A stretch of DNA of 64,000 nucleotides, from assembly GCF_002015115.1 (NCBI RefSeq), contig NZ_MUYA01000003.1:1-64000 (forward strand), given 5' to 3'. Under the pieces are notes generated by a model. That model made no database searches. It worked only from the letters and a program-made list of their open reading frames with translations, and was not told where the DNA came from. The translations under genes were made by a program, and so were the position numbers. Source of the stretch: Haemophilus paracuniculus (GTDB lineage: Bacteria; Pseudomonadota; Gammaproteobacteria; Enterobacterales; Pasteurellaceae). This document shows positions 35,769 through 45,968 of this stretch, piece by piece; positions within the stretch are counted from its first letter, which is position 1; each line of letters begins with the position of its first letter.

Positions 35769-36965
35769 TTACCACCCTAGGGCTTGGTTTGCGAGCCATT
35801 TGCGGGTGGGGGTATGGTGGGTGAGGGTGAGTAAGCCGAGGTTGCGTAGGGCTTGGACGGGTAGAAATTCGCAACCAAAGAGGGAAATCAGACCGCTGGT
35901 TGAGCGGATGATGCGGTCTTGATCGGCTTTTCGGTGGCGTTCAAACTCGCTTAATAATGTGTAGTCGCCGAGATCGTTACCTGCTTGGAAAGCAGTAGCG
36001 ACTTGTTGGGCGAGGGCGAAGAGATCTCGCATTCCGAGGTTGAAGCCTTGTCCTGCCACGGGGTGTAGCAGTTGAGCGGCGTTGCCGACAATCGCAAGGC
36101 GATGATGAATATGAGCTTCCGCTTTTTGGGACGTGAGCGGATAAGCGAAGCGTTGGCTGGCTCGTTCAAATTTGCCTAATTTCCAACCAAATTGCTGTTG
36201 CAGTTTGGCGAGAAAATCAGTTTCGGAAAGCGTGAGCAAATCCTCAGCCTGCTTGACGCACCAAACCAACGACATTGTTTGATCGGCAAGGGGCAATAAG
36301 GCTAACGGACCTTGCGAAGTAAAGCGTTCAAAGGCTTGTTGATGATGAGGTTCGCTGATTTTGACATTGGCGATAATTGCCGATTGTTGATAATCTTTCA
36401 GCAACCGCGTTTCCACCCCGCATTGCTTGGCGATTTGGGATTGAATCCCGTCCGAACACACCAGCAACGGCGTTTCAAGCCTTGTGCCGTCTTGCAAGGT
36501 AAGTTGGCAAATTTGGGGCGTGCGTTCAATTTGCTGAATCGTATTCGGGCAAAACAGGCTGATATTCAGCTGTTTGGCAAGGCAAGCGGTCAGTTCCTGC
36601 CCAATTTTTGCCAGTTCGACCACCCTGCCTAAATAGGGTAATTTCATCTCGGCGGCGGAAAGGGTGGTTTTGCCGAAATGCCCTTGATCAGAAACGTGGA
36701 TTTGCTCAATCGGGGTGCTGATTGGCTCAATTTTTTCGAGTAAGTTACCCCTTGCAAGCGGTAGGATTTTACGAAATTTTTGCAATGTGCCGTAAGCGAG
36801 GGCGATGGAACGAGCGTCAAATCCCCCCTGCTCAGCGAAATTAGGTGGGCTTTTTTCGATGATTGCAATCTGCATTTGGTGCGAGCTGAAACTGCTCAAC
36901 GCCAAGGCTAACACCGAGCCTGTTATCGCCCCACCGTTGATTACCACGTCAAATTTTTGTGCCAT
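35769..36965 (-). CDS. ubiH: 2-octaprenyl-6-methoxyphenol hydroxylase UbiH
   Basis: A 398-residue FAD monooxygenase for ubiquinone ring hydroxylation. The FAD-binding N-terminus is VVINGGAITGSVLALAL, with GFDARSIALAYGT, HVSDQGHFG and the second FAD motif VGNAAQLLHPVAGQGFNLGMRD. These match E. coli UbiH rather than UbiF or UbiI. A head-to-head pair of uptake words lies inside the frame (36744-36772) and encodes KILPLARGN. It is coupled to selD by a one-base stop/start overlap. Confidence 0.9.
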   Translation of the reverse strand: MAQKFDVVINGGAITGSVLALALSSFSSHQMQIAIIEKSPPNFAEQGGFDARSIALAYGTLQKFRKILPLARGNLLEKIEPISTPIEQIHVSDQGHFGKTTLSAAEMKLPYLGRVVELAKIGQELTACLAKQLNISLFCPNTIQQIERTPQICQLTLQDGTRLETPLLVCSDGIQSQIAKQCGVETRLLKDYQQSAIIANVKISEPHHQQAFERFTSQGPLALLPLADQTMSLVWCVKQAEDLLTLSETDFLAKLQQQFGWKLGKFERASQRFAYPLTSQKAEAHIHHRLAIVGNAAQLLHPVAGQGFNLGMRDLFALAQQVATAFQAGNDLGDYTLLSEFERHRKADQDRIIRSTSGLISLFGCEFLPVQALRNLGLLTLTHHTPTRKWLANQALGW

Positions 36966-38005
36966 TAGCGAACCTCAATCAACGGCTTTGTGGAATCCGC
37001 CGTACGCAGATAACCCACGGGGAAAAGTGGCACATTGGCTTGTTCCGCAAGAGTTTGCACCGCAGAAATGGCGTTCGGTTTCACCGCAATCAATAATCCA
37101 CCTGAGGTTTGTGGATCGCACAAAATCGCTTTTTGTTGTGGGTTGAGGGGCGAAATCAGATGCTCGTAGCTGTTGAAATTGCGTTGCGTTCCGCCTGGGA
37201 TTGCCCCCTGTTGCAGATAATCTTCCACCCCGTCTAAGGTTTGAATTTGGGCGAAATCGACTTCCGCTCGCAAGTTCGAGCCTTGACAAATCTCGCTCAA
37301 ATGCCCCAATAAGCCAAAGCCCGTAACGTCCGTCATCGCGGTTACGCCCGCTAATTTGGCAAATTCCGCCCCGATTTTATTCATCTGGCACATCGTATCC
37401 CGTGCCAAATGTTGATGTTCGGCTCGCAATTTGCCCTGTTTTTCGGCGGTGGTCAAAATGCCGATACCGAGGGGTTTGGTGAGAAATAAGGCACAATCCG
37501 CTTCGGCTGAGGCATTTTTCTTGATTTGAGCGGTGTCCACCACGCCTGTTACCGCCAGCCCAAAAATCGGTTCGGGCGAGTCAATAGAATGTCCGCCTGC
37601 GAGGGCGATCCCCGCTTCGGCACAGGCGGCTCGTCCGCCCTCTACAATCTTTTGAGCCACTTCCGCAGGTAACTTATTGATTGGAAAGCCTAAAATCGCA
37701 ATCGCCATAATCGGCTTGCCGCCCATTGCGAAAATATCGCTGATCGCATTGGTCGCCGCAATTCGCCCGAAATCAAAGGGATCATCGACAATCGGCATAA
37801 AAAAATCGGTGGTGCTGACAATCCCAATGCCGTTGCCGAGATCGTACACCGCCGCGTCATCTTTGGTTTCGTTGCCGACCAACAAATTCGGGTCGATAAA
37901 TTTCGCTTGTTCGGTGGCGAGAATTTGTTCTAACACTTTCGGGGAAATTTTGCAGCCGCAACCTGCCCCGTGGCTGTATTGGGTCAAGCGGATAGATTCG
38001 TTCAT
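36965..38005 (-). CDS. selD: Selenide, water dikinase SelD
   Basis: A 346-residue enzyme making selenophosphate for selenocysteine and tRNA selenouridine. The ATG at 38005 has AGAGGC upstream; an 18-codon upstream extension has no support. The glycine-rich catalytic segment [12 protein letters not shown] has Cys16 (TGC codon) and Lys19. In some relatives, including H. influenzae as I recall, this residue is selenocysteine; here it is plain cysteine. The C-terminal AIRS-like motif [12 protein letters not shown] is present. Selenoprotein genes such as fdhF or selAB are not in this window. Confidence 0.95.
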   Translation of the reverse strand: MNESIRLTQYSHGAGCGCKISPKVLEQILATEQAKFIDPNLLVGNETKDDAAVYDLGNGIGIVSTTDFFMPIVDDPFDFGRIAATNAISDIFAMGGKPIMAIAILGFPINKLPAEVAQKIVEGGRAACAEAGIALAGGHSIDSPEPIFGLAVTGVVDTAQIKKNASAEADCALFLTKPLGIGILTTAEKQGKLRAEHQHLARDTMCQMNKIGAEFAKLAGVTAMTDVTGFGLLGHLSEICQGSNLRAEVDFAQIQTLDGVEDYLQQGAIPGGTQRNFNSYEHLISPLNPQQKAILCDPQTSGGLLIAVKPNAISAVQTLAEQANVPLFPVGYLRTADSTKPLIEVR

Positions 38006-38113
38006 TTTTTGCCTCTTTCGTTGTCGAAAATGCCGATATTTTACGCCATTTCCGCCCAAAAACGAATGTGATTTCGTCGTGTAAATCCGCTTTTTTTGTA
38101 GGGGAAGATTTTC

Positions 38114-38119
38114 TATAAT
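38114..38119 (+). promoter_or_regulatory. -10 hexamer upstream of the FTR1 gene
   Basis: A perfect TATAAT 41 bases before the ATG. No good -35 and no convincing Fur box were found. Confidence 0.4.
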
Positions 38120-38159
38120 TACGAACCATTCTCAACTATAAAAATAAAGAGGTCGCAAA

Positions 38160-39845
38160 ATGGCGAAATTTTTTTCGATTTTTTGGGTGGCATTAGGTCT
38201 GCTTTTTAGCCAACCTTTATCCGCCAAAGTCAATGTTAGCCCATTATTTGTACAGCTTTCAGACGCAATGGAAGCCGTGAAACAGGGCGAATCGGCAAAA
38301 TCCCGGCCGATTTTAGCCACTTTACAGCAAGATTTTCTTGCCATTGAAAATCACAATTCCGAAAAGGGGCAGATTGTTTCTGCCGAGTTGGGGCGAGCCT
38401 TGCAAAATCCCGATCTCGCTAATTTGGAAAACCTTTCCAAAGCCCTTTATGCCTTTGAAAAAGAGCAAAACCCTGTCGATTACGCCCAAAAACGACAACA
38501 GTTCGCCAAGCGAGTGATCCCCGTTTATCAACAGCTCAAAACGGCGGTAATGGCGAAAAATTTGGACGAAGTGCAGGATCTTTACAAGCGTTTTAACAGC
38601 GTTTGGACGATGAACGAAAAAGTGGTGCGAGAAACCAGCTTGGGGCATTACGGGCAAATCGAAACGGCGATGACCTTTTTGCGAATTGCGATGCTTGCCG
38701 ATCCGCCGAATTATGCGGAAATGGAAAAACAAGCGGTGGCTTTGGGCGAATCTTTGGCGGATTTCAAAGCAGGCAAGGTTTTGCAACCGCAAACTTCCAC
38801 CGCCAGTAATGCCCCACAAAATTTGCGTGAGGGGATCAAACTGCTCGAAAAGGCGTATCAAGCCTTGCAAAATGGCGATCAACATCAAGCCAATGCGGAT
38901 ATTTCTCTGTTTATTCAGCAATGGGCGATTTTTGAGGGCGAGGTCAGCACCCGTAGCGGTGCGTTATACGCCAAAGTGGAAACGGATTTACCCGTGATTA
39001 TGGCGAAGGGTAGCGAGCCTGCCAATTTGCAACAATTCCAGAATTTGATTAACGAATTAAATGGCTTAGACTTAGGCGGCAGCTACGGCGTGCTTGACGC
39101 GATGTTGATTTTATTGCGAGAGGGCGTTGAGGCGTTGTTGATTATTATGGCGTTGCTGACCGCCCTCAATGTGGCAAATCAACCGCGTGCCAAAGGCTGG
39201 ATTTACGCAGGGGCAGGGCTTGGCGTAGGGGCGAGTTTGTTAGCAGCGGTCGCGTTGCAACAGTTCTTCCCTGCGGTCTCAGCTGGCACAAATCGAGAAA
39301 TGATCGAGGGTGGTGTCGGCGTGTTAGCGGTGGCGATGATGTTGGTTGTGGGGGCGTGGTTACATAGCAAAGCGTCCATTTCGGGCTGGCAAAAATTCGT
39401 GAAAAAACAGGTGGCACAAGCCTTAGCCACTGGCAGTTTGCTCTCAATGCTTTCGTTGAGCTTCCTTTCCGTATTCCGTGAGGGGGCGGAAACTATTCTC
39501 TTTTATGTAGGAATGTTGCCGTTAATCAGCCTTAATGATTTACTGGTCGGCATCGGCTTGGCGTTGCTGCTACTCGGCGTACTGGCGTGGGCGTTAGCGA
39601 AATTCAGCACCAAATTGCCGATTCATCATCTCTTCAAAGTAATGACCGCCTTGATTTACCTGCTCGGCTTCAAAATTTTGGGCGTGAGCGTTCATTCGTT
39701 ACAACTCACCAACGTCCTACCAAACAGCGTGATTGACAGCTTGCCAAATATCCCCGATCTCGGCATTTTTGCCACGGTGGAAACTTTGGTGGCTCAGGTG
39801 GTTTATCTGGTGTTAATTCCGCTGGTGGCTAGGGTGTTTAAATAA
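38160..39845 (+). CDS. FTR1-family iron permease with a large periplasmic N-terminal domain
   Basis: A 561-residue protein. A signal peptide (FSIFWVALGLLFSQPLSA) leads to a soluble helical domain of about 280 residues with internal similarity (PILATLQQDF and repeated LEKAYQALQNGD-type segments). A seven-helix permease domain follows. Two REXXE iron-binding motifs, REGVEAL near residue 320 and REGAETI near 440, define the FTR1/EfeU family. It would import iron across the inner membrane. No EfeO, EfeB, FtrA-type or P19-type partner gene is adjacent, which sets it apart from most EfeUOB and FtrABCD systems. Confidence 0.88.
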   Translation: MAKFFSIFWVALGLLFSQPLSAKVNVSPLFVQLSDAMEAVKQGESAKSRPILATLQQDFLAIENHNSEKGQIVSAELGRALQNPDLANLENLSKALYAFEKEQNPVDYAQKRQQFAKRVIPVYQQLKTAVMAKNLDEVQDLYKRFNSVWTMNEKVVRETSLGHYGQIETAMTFLRIAMLADPPNYAEMEKQAVALGESLADFKAGKVLQPQTSTASNAPQNLREGIKLLEKAYQALQNGDQHQANADISLFIQQWAIFEGEVSTRSGALYAKVETDLPVIMAKGSEPANLQQFQNLINELNGLDLGGSYGVLDAMLILLREGVEALLIIMALLTALNVANQPRAKGWIYAGAGLGVGASLLAAVALQQFFPAVSAGTNREMIEGGVGVLAVAMMLVVGAWLHSKASISGWQKFVKKQVAQALATGSLLSMLSLSFLSVFREGAETILFYVGMLPLISLNDLLVGIGLALLLLGVLAWALAKFSTKLPIHHLFKVMTALIYLLGFKILGVSVHSLQLTNVLPNSVIDSLPNIPDLGIFATVETLVAQVVYLVLIPLVARVFK

Positions 39846-39886
39846 AGTTGGTATTGAAGAGCAAGCGGTAGGATTTTAAAAAATTT

Positions 39887-39908
39887 AAGGGCATCAAATG
39901 ATGCCCTT
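39887..39908. terminator. Terminator between the FTR1 gene and rluD
   Basis: AAGGGCATCA / TGATGCCCTT around AA, between convergent genes; A/T-rich sequence flanks both sides and an uptake signal (GCAAGCGGTAGGATTTT) precedes it. Confidence 0.75.
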
Positions 39909-39912
39909 TGGT

Positions 39913-40890
39913 TTAGTAATCTAATTCGTCTTTGTAGAGTAAATAATCCGCTTTTAAGGCTTCGATCAGCTCGACAAAATCCTCGGGTAAGGGGGCGTGC
40001 CATTCCATTAGTTCGCCTGTGATCGGGTGGTTGAGGCGAAGCATTGTGGCGTGTAGAGCTTGGCGTTGGAAGTTGCGAAGCACGCTTAAAAATTCCTCGC
40101 TCGCCCCTTTCGGTGGGCGAGGTCGTCCGCCGTAGAGTTGGTCGCCGAGCAATGGGTGGGCGATGTGTGCCATATGCACCCGAATTTGGTGGGTTCGCCC
40201 TGTTTCTAAGCGTAGGCGTAATCGGGTGTAGTTGCGGAAACGTTCCATAATGCGGTAGTGCGTTACCGCTGGTTTGCCGAGAGGGTGAACCGCCATTGCG
40301 GTGCGTTTGGTCGGGTGGCGAGCCATTGGTTCATCAACCTTACCCCCTTGGGTCATAATGCCGCTGGCGACCGCTTCATATTCTCGGGTAATTTGGCGTT
40401 TTTGCAGGGCGGTTACCAAGTGAGTTTGGGCAGGGATATTTTTCGCCACCACCATTAAGCCCGTGGTGTCTTTGTCGAGTCGGTGCACGATCCCCGCTCG
40501 TGGCACTTCCGCAATCGGCGGATAGTAGTGAAGTAGGGCGTTCAGCACCGTGCCGTCTGGATTGCCCGCACCTGGGTGAACGACCAGATCTTTGGGCTTG
40601 TTGATCACAAGAATATCGTCATCTTCATAGACGATATTGAGCGGAATATCCTGCGGTTCAAAACGGATCTCTTCTTCAATTTCCGCTTGAATTTCAATCA
40701 GTTCGCCGCCGAACACTTTTTCACGGGCTTTATTCACTATGTTACCGTTTACGCTGACGCGATCGTTTTCAATCCACACTTTGAGGCGTGAGCGAGAATA
40801 ATCGGGGAAAAGTTGGGCGAGGGCTTGGTCGAGCCGACTGCCTAATAAATCGGCAGAAACTTCTGCGGTTAAGGTTTTTTGTTGGGTCAT
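39913..40890 (-). CDS. rluD: 23S rRNA pseudouridine synthase RluD
   Basis: A 325-residue enzyme that makes pseudouridines 1911, 1915 and 1917 of 23S rRNA helix 69. The ATG at 40890 (MTQQKTLTAEV) is chosen over a longer non-coding-looking extension. An S4-like RNA-binding domain (SRLDQALAQLFPDYSRSRLKVWIENDRVSVNG) precedes the catalytic domain with Asp in VHRLDKDTTGL. It is divergent from bamD, an arrangement shared with Haemophilus. Confidence 0.95.
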   Translation of the reverse strand: MTQQKTLTAEVSADLLGSRLDQALAQLFPDYSRSRLKVWIENDRVSVNGNIVNKAREKVFGGELIEIQAEIEEEIRFEPQDIPLNIVYEDDDILVINKPKDLVVHPGAGNPDGTVLNALLHYYPPIAEVPRAGIVHRLDKDTTGLMVVAKNIPAQTHLVTALQKRQITREYEAVASGIMTQGGKVDEPMARHPTKRTAMAVHPLGKPAVTHYRIMERFRNYTRLRLRLETGRTHQIRVHMAHIAHPLLGDQLYGGRPRPPKGASEEFLSVLRNFQRQALHATMLRLNHPITGELMEWHAPLPEDFVELIEALKADYLLYKDELDY

Positions 40891-41039
40891 TGCGTGATTT
40901 CCAAAATTTGTAGTTTTCTTATTGGGCGATGTTCTATAAAATAGGCGAATTATTTTGATGAACTTAACAAGTCCTTGTCGGTCAAAAGTTGGCATTTTAC
41001 ATTAACTTTCGATCATAGACACTTTTTATAGGAAAAATT

Positions 41040-41810
41040 ATGCGTAAATTGACATCGCTAGCGACCCTGTTGCTTGCTACTTTGGTTGTAACGGGTTGTT
41101 CAAACTCAAAAAATGAATTAGCGGATCAGCCTGTTCAAGATCTTTATGAGAAAGGTCAAACTTATTTGCAAGACGGCGATTATAACTCTGCGATTCGCTA
41201 CCTTGACGCGGCAAATGGGCGTTCTAACATTTATGGTGAACAAACCCAGTTAAGTTTGATTTATGCACAATATAAAGTGGGCGAATACTACAAAGCCCTT
41301 GATGCGGCAGAGCGTTTTGCTCGTACTTATCCCGACAGTGCCAATATGGACTATGTGTTTTACCTCGCAGGTTTAGCCAATGCACGTTTGGGCGATAACT
41401 TTATTCAAGATTTCTTCCGTGTAAACCGTTCTTCTCGTGCGGTGGAAAATGTGCGTAATGCTTACGGCAACTTCCAAACTATCGTGCAAAATTTCCCACA
41501 AAGCCGTTATGTGCAAGATTCACAAAATTGGATGGTTTATTTGAAAAATCGTCTTGCGGAACACGAATTGGCGATTGTGAAATTCTATATGCAGCGTGAG
41601 GCTTATGTGGCGGCAGCGAATCGTGTGGAAGAGATGTTGAAACTCTATCCAGACAGCCAAGCGACAAGCGATGCGTTACCAATGTTACAAAAAGCCTTTG
41701 AGCAAATGGGCATCAAAGATTCCGCTGAGAAAACTGCTCAGTTGATTGAAGAATATAAAAATAAAACGTTCCCAACCATTACCAAACCAGCTTATGGGGA
41801 ACAATTCTAG
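41040..41810 (+). CDS. bamD: Outer-membrane assembly lipoprotein BamD
   Basis: A 256-residue lipoprotein of the BAM complex. The lipobox is VVTGC with Cys20 as the lipidated residue, followed by TPR repeats ([55 protein letters not shown]). It anchors BamC and BamE to BamA for beta-barrel insertion. In transformable relatives it has been named ComL for its link with competence. Single gene, divergent from rluD. Confidence 0.96.
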   Translation: MRKLTSLATLLLATLVVTGCSNSKNELADQPVQDLYEKGQTYLQDGDYNSAIRYLDAANGRSNIYGEQTQLSLIYAQYKVGEYYKALDAAERFARTYPDSANMDYVFYLAGLANARLGDNFIQDFFRVNRSSRAVENVRNAYGNFQTIVQNFPQSRYVQDSQNWMVYLKNRLAEHELAIVKFYMQREAYVAAANRVEEMLKLYPDSQATSDALPMLQKAFEQMGIKDSAEKTAQLIEEYKNKTFPTITKPAYGEQF

Positions 41811-41845
41811 CGGTCAGATTTTTGATTTTTTCCGCAAATGAAAGA

Positions 41846-41870
41846 GGGGCGATTATCGCCCCTTATGCCT
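41846..41870 (+). terminator. Terminator of bamD
   Basis: GGGGCGAT / ATCGCCCC around T, followed by TTATGCCTTTT; the T run is interrupted. Confidence 0.6.
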
Positions 41871-41904
41871 TTTCATTCTTAGCCTCAAAACAGATCAACC
41901 AACA

Positions 41905-42933
41905 ATGCGAATTTTAGGAATTGAAACCTCTTGCGATGAAACGGGCGTTGCGATTTATGATGAGCAACGCGGGCTTATCGCCAATCAACTTTACAGCCAA
42001 ATTGAAATGCACGCTGATTACGGCGGCGTTGTGCCAGAGCTTGCTTCACGGGATCATATCCGCAAAACCTTGCCGTTGATTCAAGCTGCATTAAAAGAGG
42101 CAAATCTCACCGCTTGCGAGATTGACGGCGTGGCTTATACCGCAGGGCCGGGCTTAGTTGGGGCGTTATTGGTGGGGGCGACCATTGCTCGTTCCCTTGC
42201 CTATGCGTGGGGCGTGCCAGCTTTGGGGGTTCATCATATGGAAGGGCATTTGCTCGCCCCAATGTTGGAAGAAAATCCCCCACAGTTTCCGTTTGTGGCA
42301 TTGCTAGTGTCAGGGGGGCATACCCAATTAGTCAAAGTGGACAACGTGGGCGATTATCAATTATTGGGCGAATCCATTGACGATGCGGCAGGCGAAGCCT
42401 TTGATAAAACCGCAAAATTACTCGGCTTAGATTACCCTGGCGGGGCAGCACTCGCGAAACTTGCCGAGCAAGGCACGCCAAATCGCTTTATTTTCCCTCG
42501 CCCAATGACCGATCGCCCAGGGTTGGATTTCAGCTTTTCAGGCTTAAAAACTTTTGCAGCAAATACGATTAACCAAAATCTCAATCCACAAGGCGAACTC
42601 GACCAACAAACCCGTTGCGACATTGCTCACGCTTTTCAACAAGCGGTAATTGATACGTTGATTATCAAATGCAAACGAGCCTTGCAACAAACGGGCTACA
42701 AACGCCTTGTGATCGCAGGGGGTGTGAGTGCCAACAAACAACTACGCACCGACCTCGCCCAACTAATGCAGCAACTCGGCGGCGAAGTGTTCTACCCACG
42801 CCCACAATTCTGCACCGACAACGGGGCAATGATCGCCTACGCTGGTTTCCTACGCCTTAAAAACGGCGAATGTACGGATTTGAGTGTGAGTGTCAAACCG
42901 AGGTGGAATATGACGGAACTCGCAAAAATTTAG
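41905..42933 (+). CDS. tsaD: tRNA N6-threonylcarbamoyladenosine synthase subunit TsaD
   Basis: A 342-residue ASKHA-fold protein that transfers the threonylcarbamoyl group to A37 of ANN-decoding tRNAs with TsaB and TsaE. It begins [18 protein letters not shown], has the metal-binding motif [10 protein letters not shown] and the nucleotide motif [10 protein letters not shown], and ends with the conserved [16 protein letters not shown]. Length is standard. An AT-rich glycosyltransferase gene starts only 38 bases beyond its stop. Confidence 0.97.
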   Translation: MRILGIETSCDETGVAIYDEQRGLIANQLYSQIEMHADYGGVVPELASRDHIRKTLPLIQAALKEANLTACEIDGVAYTAGPGLVGALLVGATIARSLAYAWGVPALGVHHMEGHLLAPMLEENPPQFPFVALLVSGGHTQLVKVDNVGDYQLLGESIDDAAGEAFDKTAKLLGLDYPGGAALAKLAEQGTPNRFIFPRPMTDRPGLDFSFSGLKTFAANTINQNLNPQGELDQQTRCDIAHAFQQAVIDTLIIKCKRALQQTGYKRLVIAGGVSANKQLRTDLAQLMQQLGGEVFYPRPQFCTDNGAMIAYAGFLRLKNGECTDLSVSVKPRWNMTELAKI

Positions 42934-42971
42934 ATATTTTCCTTCATTCTTTGATTTATAGGGCTACACTT

Positions 42972-43736
42972 ATGCACACACAGCACAATTATGTTATTAG
43001 CGTAAAAAATAATACGCAACGTCGAAATCATATTATTTCAGAATTTGGAAAACAGAATATTCCTTTTGAGTTTTTTGATGCGATTACGCCTGATTTAATT
43101 GAGGCAAAAGCAAAAGAATTTGATCTTGATCTTTCTAGTAGCTCTTTAACCAAAGGAGAAATTGCTTGTGCATTAAGCCATATTGCTTTATGGCATTTAG
43201 CAAAAGAAAAAAATTTAGATTACATTTGTATTTTTGAAGATGATATTTATTTGGGAGAAAATGCGATAGATTTTCTAAGTAATAGTTATGTAAATGAAAA
43301 TGTGGATGTTATTAAGCTAGAAAAACATTACGCTAGAATTAAATATAAATCTAACCCAGATGTTATTTTCAAAAATAGACAGCTTCATCGTCTCAAACTA
43401 AAACATACAGGTGCGGCAGGTTATGTTTTGACAAAAAAAGGGCTAACATTTATTTTAGATAAGTTAAAAAACTACCAACTTTCAAGGGCAATAGATGACT
43501 TGATGTTTGATAAATTATTAAAAGAGCCTGAATATAATGTTTTACAGCTTATTCCTGCGGTTTGCATTCAAGATTATGTGCTTAATAATGATATAACATT
43601 TAGTAGTGCGTTAGCTAATGAACGAGATAATAGAAGACGTAGTGTTTCTATTCTATCTAAATTACGCAGAGAATTAATTCGTCCTTTTTATCAATTAAAT
43701 AAACGATTATTTGGTAGAGACCTTGAATTTAAATAA
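42972..43736 (+). CDS. Glycosyltransferase family 25 (lipooligosaccharide biosynthesis type)
   Basis: A 254-residue protein of GT25, a family that adds hexoses to lipooligosaccharide in Pasteurellaceae and Neisseria. The N-terminal fold reads YVISVKNNTQRRNHIISEFGKQNIPFEFFDAI. The donor-site motif is LDYICIFEDDIYLGEN, preceded by GEIACALSHIALW, and GAAGYVLTKKG follows. The ATG at 42972 is chosen because the domain starts there; the frame remains open upstream into tsaD but that part is unlike the family. Its base composition is clearly A/T-richer than tsaD and cyaY, suggesting insertion between them. No simple-sequence tract for phase variation is seen. Confidence 0.83.
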   Translation: MHTQHNYVISVKNNTQRRNHIISEFGKQNIPFEFFDAITPDLIEAKAKEFDLDLSSSSLTKGEIACALSHIALWHLAKEKNLDYICIFEDDIYLGENAIDFLSNSYVNENVDVIKLEKHYARIKYKSNPDVIFKNRQLHRLKLKHTGAAGYVLTKKGLTFILDKLKNYQLSRAIDDLMFDKLLKEPEYNVLQLIPAVCIQDYVLNNDITFSSALANERDNRRRSVSILSKLRRELIRPFYQLNKRLFGRDLEFK

Positions 43737-43769
43737 TAAAGTATTTTCATAAATTATTTGGAGCAGTAA

Positions 43770-44078
43770 ATGAATGTAGCAGAATTTCATCAACAAATCG
43801 AAAATGTATGGCAAGCGATTGAAGAGCAGATTGACGAGCAGGGCTATGATATCGATTGCGAGGTGCAAGGGGCGGTGATGACACTGACCTTTGAGGACGA
43901 TTCGCAAATTGTGATCAACAAGCAAGAAGCGATGTTAGAATTATGGCTGGCGAGTAAACTCGGTGGTTTCCACTTTGCTTACAAAGACGGTCAATGGCAA
44001 ACGGCAGAGGGACGTTCGTTCTGGACGCACCTTAACGAAGCCTTTGCACGCCACGGCGAAACGGCGAATTTCGGCTAA
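43770..44078 (+). CDS. cyaY: Frataxin-like iron-binding protein CyaY
   Basis: A 102-residue bacterial frataxin that binds iron and modulates the IscS cysteine desulfurase. It has the acidic first helix ([33 protein letters not shown]), the beta-sheet segment ALTF-like [34 protein letters not shown] and the C-terminal helix. Normal length. The stop overlaps the recQ start by one base, which couples the two genes. Confidence 0.95.
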   Translation: MNVAEFHQQIENVWQAIEEQIDEQGYDIDCEVQGAVMTLTFEDDSQIVINKQEAMLELWLASKLGGFHFAYKDGQWQTAEGRSFWTHLNEAFARHGETANFG

Positions 44079-45895
44079 TGCAATCGCCAACCGCCCGTAT
44101 CAATCAAGCCAAAGAGGTGTTGAACCACGTCTTTGGCTATCAATCTTTCCGTCAAGGTCAGCAGGAAGTTATTGAGGCAATCTTGTCGGGCCAGGATTGC
44201 CTTGTGGTGATGACGACGGGCGGTGGAAAATCCCTTTGCTATCAAGTGCCAGCCCTCTGTTTAGAGGGGATTACGCTGGTGATCTCGCCCTTGATCTCGC
44301 TGATGAAAGATCAGGTGGATCAGCTGCTTGCCAATGGCATTGAAGCCGCTTATCTCAATTCCAGCCAAACCCTCGAAGAACAGCAAGCCGTTGAGCAAAA
44401 AGCTCTGTCGGGGCAGTTGAAATTACTCTATCTTTCCCCCGAAAAAGTGATGACAGCGGGCTTTTTCCATTTTATTTCCCATTGCAAAATTTCACTGATT
44501 GCGGTGGATGAAGCCCACTGCGTTTCCCAATGGGGGCACGATTTCCGCCCTGAATACACCTTGCTGGGCGGTTTGCGAAATACCTTTCCCAACATACCGC
44601 TTGTCGCCCTCACGGCGACCGCTGATCCGACTACCCGTGCTGATATTTTGCACCATTTGCGTTTGAACGAGCCACACACCTATCTCGGCAGTTTTGACCG
44701 CCCGAACATTCGCTACACCGTGCAAGAAAAATTTAAGCCAATGGAACAACTCGCCAAATTTATTGCGGGGCAAAAAGGCAAAAGTGGCATTGTTTATTGC
44801 AATAGTCGCAAAAAAGTGGAAGATATTACCGAAAAACTGGCGGCTCGCAAGGTGGCAGTGATGGGCTACCACGCAGGAATGAGCGTGCAGCAGCGAGAAG
44901 CGGTGCAGAATGCTTTTCAGCGAGATAACATTCAAGTGGTGGTGGCGACCGTGGCGTTTGGAATGGGGATCAACAAATCGAACGTGCGGTTTGTGGTGCA
45001 TTTTGATCTGCCGAGAAGCATTGAATCTTACTATCAAGAAACGGGGCGAGCAGGGCGTGATGATCTGCCTGCGGAAGCGGTGCTTTTTTATGATCCGTCT
45101 GATTACGGCTGGTTGCAGAAAGTGCTACTGGAAAAGCCCGAAAGTGAGCAACGCCAAATTGAACAGCACAAACTGCAAGCGATAGGGGCATTTGCCGAAT
45201 CGCAAACCTGTCGCCGTTTAGTTTTACTTAATTATTTTGGCGAATTGCGTCAAACGAGCTGCCAAAATTGCGATATTTGCCTTGATCCACCGAAAAAATA
45301 TGATGGGCTGATTGATGCACAAAAAGTGATGTCGGTTATTTATCGCACGGGGCAAACCTTCGGCTTACACCACGTTATCGGCGTGCTGCGAGGCTTGCAT
45401 AATCAGAAAATCCGTGATTTTCAGCACGACAGCCTTTCTGTTTATGGGATTGGCAAGGAAAAATCCCAAGAGTATTGGGTGAGCGTAACTCGTCAGTTGA
45501 TCCATTTGGGGCTGATTCGGCAAAATATCGTCAATCATTCCGCCCTTGAACTTACCGAAAACGCTCGCCCGATTTTGCGAGCAGAACAGCCGTTGCAACT
45601 TGCCACGCCTCGCTTGAATTTTTCCAGCTCAGCCTATCTGCAAAAACAAGCGGTGCAACGCTACGACAAGGATCTCTTTGCTCGCCTGCGTTTCTTACGC
45701 AAACAGATTGCCGACAAAGAGAACATTCCGCCCTATGTGGTGTTCAACGATGCCACCTTGCAAGAAATGGCGGAATACACCCCAACCACCCCTGCCGAAA
45801 TGCTCGACATCAACGGCGTGGGCGAACGTAAATTAGAACGGTTTGGGGAAGCCTTTTTGCAGTTGATTCAAGAACATTTAAAGGCACGAGCCTAA
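44078..45895 (+). CDS. recQ: ATP-dependent DNA helicase RecQ
   Basis: A 605-residue 3'-5' helicase of recombination repair. Helicase motifs include Walker [17 protein letters not shown] in [18 protein letters not shown] and motif [11 protein letters not shown]. The zinc-binding domain has [24 protein letters not shown], followed by winged-helix and a C-terminal HRDC domain ([43 protein letters not shown]). Full length. The ATG overlaps the cyaY stop. Confidence 0.97.
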   Translation: MQSPTARINQAKEVLNHVFGYQSFRQGQQEVIEAILSGQDCLVVMTTGGGKSLCYQVPALCLEGITLVISPLISLMKDQVDQLLANGIEAAYLNSSQTLEEQQAVEQKALSGQLKLLYLSPEKVMTAGFFHFISHCKISLIAVDEAHCVSQWGHDFRPEYTLLGGLRNTFPNIPLVALTATADPTTRADILHHLRLNEPHTYLGSFDRPNIRYTVQEKFKPMEQLAKFIAGQKGKSGIVYCNSRKKVEDITEKLAARKVAVMGYHAGMSVQQREAVQNAFQRDNIQVVVATVAFGMGINKSNVRFVVHFDLPRSIESYYQETGRAGRDDLPAEAVLFYDPSDYGWLQKVLLEKPESEQRQIEQHKLQAIGAFAESQTCRRLVLLNYFGELRQTSCQNCDICLDPPKKYDGLIDAQKVMSVIYRTGQTFGLHHVIGVLRGLHNQKIRDFQHDSLSVYGIGKEKSQEYWVSVTRQLIHLGLIRQNIVNHSALELTENARPILRAEQPLQLATPRLNFSSSAYLQKQAVQRYDKDLFARLRFLRKQIADKENIPPYVVFNDATLQEMAEYTPTTPAEMLDINGVGERKLERFGEAFLQLIQEHLKARA

Positions 45896-45968
45896 ATTTT
45901 AAAAAATCTACCCGCTTGTAACCTGAATTATAGAAAAAATCCAGAGAGCTTTCTGAACAAAATATGAA

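Noticed and set aside
38100-38159. Possible Fur box upstream of the FTR1 gene
   Set aside because: The sequence ATTACGAACCATTCTC matches the Fur consensus too poorly to support a call.
42870-42971. Longer start for the GT25 gene overlapping tsaD
   Set aside because: The extra 34 residues are simply the tsaD 3' end in another frame and do not resemble the family; the ATG at 42972 begins the domain.
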